Shown: piece after piece, positions 5,727-6,690 of the stretch
Position numbering within the stretch: position 1 is the stretch's first letter
How the letters are laid out: each line of letters begins with the position of its first letter
Source: DASPTT01 sp035623275
GTDB lineage: Bacteria; Actinomycetota; Acidimicrobiia; Acidimicrobiales; UBA8190
Direction of reading: 5' to 3'
Assembly (NCBI GenBank): GCA_035623275.1
Contig: DASPTT010000049.1
Span: 1-6,690 of the forward strand
DNA length: 6,690 nt
The notes under the pieces: generated by a model
What the model was told of the DNA's origin: nothing
The model's input: only the letters and a program-made list of their open reading frames with translations
Database searches by the model: none
Program-made: the position numbers and the translations under genes

Positions 5727-6620
5727 GTGCCGGAGCTCCCCGAGGTCGAGGCGTTGGTCGCCTTCCTGCGTCAGCGGGCCGTGGGCCACCGGGTCACCCG
5801 GGCGGAGCTGGCCGCCATCGCCGCGCTGAAGACGGTGGACCCCCCGCTCGACGCCCTGGTGGGCACGAGCGTCACCCGGTGCGAGCGACGGGGCAAGTTC
5901 CTCTGCCTCGCCTTCGCCCCGCCCGCGCCCTTGGGGGACGACGCCGCGGCGAGCCTGTGGCTCGTCGTCCACCTGGCGCGCGGGGGCTGGCTCAAGTGGT
6001 CGGACCGGCTCCCCGCCACCAGGGCGCGCCCGACCCGGAGCCCGATCGCCCTGCGCCTCGGGCTCGACGACGGTTCGGGGTTCGACCTCACCGAGATGGG
6101 CACCGAGAAGCGGCTGGCCCTCTCCGTCGTGCACGACCCCTCGGAGGTGCCGGGGGTGGCGTCGTTGGGCATCGACCCGCTGGACCCCGCGTTCGACGTG
6201 GCCGCGCTCGCCCGGCTGGCCACCCCGGAGGCGGGCACGGTCAAGACGATGCTCTCGTCCCAGTCGCTCATCGCCGGGGTGGGCAACGCCTACTCCGACG
6301 AGGCGCTGCACGTGGCGCGGCTCTCGCCGTTCAAGCGCGCCTCGGCGCTCTCGGAGGACGAGCTCGGCCGGCTCCACGACGCGGTGGTCAGCGTCCTCAC
6401 CGAGGCCACGGACCGGGCCGTGGGCAACGACGCCTCGGCGCTCAAGGGGGAGAAGCACCGCGCCATGCGCGTGCACGGGCGGACCGGGGAGCCCTGCCCC
6501 GTGTGCGGGGACGTCGTGCGCCAGGTGTCCTTCGCCACCCGGTCCCTCCAGTACTGCGCCACCTGCCAGACCGGCGGCAAGCCCCTGGCCGACCGCCGGC
6601 TGTCGCGGCTGCTCAAGTAG
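5727..6620 (+). CDS. Fpg/Nei-family DNA glycosylase (bifunctional glycosylase/AP lyase type)
   Basis: The product is a 297-residue base-excision-repair enzyme. The start must be GTG 5727: it gives MPELPEVEA, and after Met removal Pro2 is the catalytic nucleophile, with Glu3 and Glu6 also conserved. The frame is open upstream to an ATG at 5634, but that start would bury the catalytic proline. Lys57 in RRGKFL matches the conserved DNA-binding Lys. The helix-two-turn-helix is QSLIAGVGNAYSDEAL (179-194) with Asn187. The zinc finger uses Cys257, Cys260, Cys277 and Cys280, with Arg272 at the usual phosphate-contact position. The lesion-recognition loop differs from E. coli Fpg: the DPRRFG block is replaced by LTEMGTEKRLAL (121-132), and the void-filling Met by Arg85 in HLARGG. 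This pattern, and the near-invariant C-terminal TGGKPLADRRLSRLLK, are typical of an actinobacterial subgroup, so damage specificity should not be assumed to be 8-oxoguanine. No Shine-Dalgarno; a weak -10-like GAGAAT suggests leaderless expression. Confidence 0.95.
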   Translation: MPELPEVEALVAFLRQRAVGHRVTRAELAAIAALKTVDPPLDALVGTSVTRCERRGKFLCLAFAPPAPLGDDAAASLWLVVHLARGGWLKWSDRLPATRARPTRSPIALRLGLDDGSGFDLTEMGTEKRLALSVVHDPSEVPGVASLGIDPLDPAFDVAALARLATPEAGTVKTMLSSQSLIAGVGNAYSDEALHVARLSPFKRASALSEDELGRLHDAVVSVLTEATDRAVGNDASALKGEKHRAMRVHGRTGEPCPVCGDVVRQVSFATRSLQYCATCQTGGKPLADRRLSRLLK

Positions 6621-6642
6621 CCCGCGGCACCGGCGCCGCGGG
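6621..6642 (+). terminator. GC-rich hairpin directly after the glycosylase stop
   Basis: CCCGCGGC (6621-6628) and GCCGCGGG (6635-6642) form a perfect 8-bp stem with the 6-base loop ACCGGC, starting on the first base after TAG. No T-run follows, as is frequent for actinobacterial terminators, so it may terminate, slow or stabilise the transcript. The next gene begins only 53 bases after the stop. Confidence 0.5.
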
Positions 6643-6657
6643 CACCGGCGTCCCGGT

Positions 6658-6663
6658 GGGAGG
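6658..6663 (+). promoter_or_regulatory. Ribosome binding site for the gene starting at 6674
   Basis: GGGAGG lies ten bases before ATG 6674, a slightly long but workable spacing. Its last two G belong to the left arm of the palindrome centred on the start codon, so folding of the RNA would partly hide it. Confidence 0.5.
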
Positions 6664-6687
6664 ATCTGCGGTCATGACCGCAGATCC
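6662..6687. repeat. Perfect 26-bp palindrome centred on a start codon
   Basis: GGATCTGCGGTCA (6662-6674) is followed immediately by its exact reverse complement (6675-6687). The centre falls between the A and T of ATG 6674. The flanks GTG (6656-6658 region) and CAC (6688-6690) allow the inverted repeat to continue with a small bulge. It could be a protein-binding operator or an RNA hairpin holding the start codon in its loop. A fold-back assembly artefact is possible if a contig ends here. Confidence 0.8.
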
Positions 6688-6690
6688 CAC
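6674..6690 (+). CDS. Start of a further gene (only five codons in window)
   Basis: ATG 6674 is preceded by GGGAGG and opens a frame reading Met-Thr-Ala-Asp-Pro before the window ends. Nothing can be said about the product. It lies on the same strand as the glycosylase, 53 bases after its stop and beyond a strong hairpin, so it may be a separate transcription unit. Confidence 0.5.

Noticed and set aside
3598..5829. 743-residue plus-strand open frame antisense to the exopeptidase
   Set aside because: Composition is almost entirely Arg, Gly, Ala and Pro with no recognisable motif, it runs into the glycosylase gene out of frame, and long antisense frames are expected in DNA this GC-rich.
1..6690. 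CRISPR array, transposon, integron, tRNA or rRNA
   Set aside because: No regularly spaced repeats, transposase or integrase motifs, terminal inverted repeats with target duplications, or RNA-gene signatures were seen on either strand.

Overview
The window is very GC-rich (clearly above 70% by eye) with strong G/C bias at third codon positions. Several features point to an actinobacterium, possibly an Acidimicrobiia-like or other uncultured lineage: GTG starts, a leaderless-type promoter, mycothiol-isomerase-like and DinB-like proteins, a Streptomyces-type tripeptidyl-aminopeptidase-like lipoprotein, and the actinobacterial form of an Fpg/Nei DNA glycosylase. The lineage is inferred from gene families and base composition, not from a marker gene. 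Nothing looks like a mobile element, CRISPR array, tRNA or rRNA, and coding density is high.

Layout from left to right. (1) Positions 1-997, minus strand: the N-terminal 332 residues of a secreted, probably lipid-anchored secretory-lipase-family alpha/beta hydrolase; its C-terminus lies beyond the left edge. (2) Positions 998-1130: a divergent promoter region. (3) Positions 1131-1988, plus: an aquaporin-family channel with two NPA motifs but a non-aromatic predicted selectivity filter. (4) A 19-base convergent gap. (5) A minus-strand cluster, read in transcription order from right to left: an alpha/beta-hydrolase exopeptidase lipoprotein (5658-4072), a DinB-like protein with a HicB-like N-terminal segment (4006-3320), a HAD-family hydrolase (3323-2640) translationally coupled to it by an ATGA overlap, and a maleylpyruvate-isomerase-N/TIGR03086-like protein (2571-2008). 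The last gene has its own leaderless-type promoter. (6) Positions 5659-5726: a short divergent region with three small palindromes. (7) Positions 5727-6620, plus: the Fpg/Nei DNA glycosylase. (8) A GC-rich hairpin right after its stop. (9) The first codons of a further plus-strand gene (ATG at 6674), whose start codon sits at the centre of a perfect 26-bp palindrome.

Working together: the coupled DinB-like and HAD genes are the only pair with direct evidence of joint expression. With the downstream MDMPI-type protein they form a small set of putative metal-dependent, thiol-cofactor-type and phosphohydrolase enzymes whose substrates cannot be read from the sequence. The two secreted hydrolases at either end and the aquaporin suggest envelope and nutrient functions. 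The glycosylase is a stand-alone base-excision-repair gene. Most genes belong to known families. The best candidates for something undescribed are the palindrome centred on the start codon at 6674, the uncharacterised HicB-like/DinB-like architecture coupled to a HAD enzyme, and the aquaporin filter.
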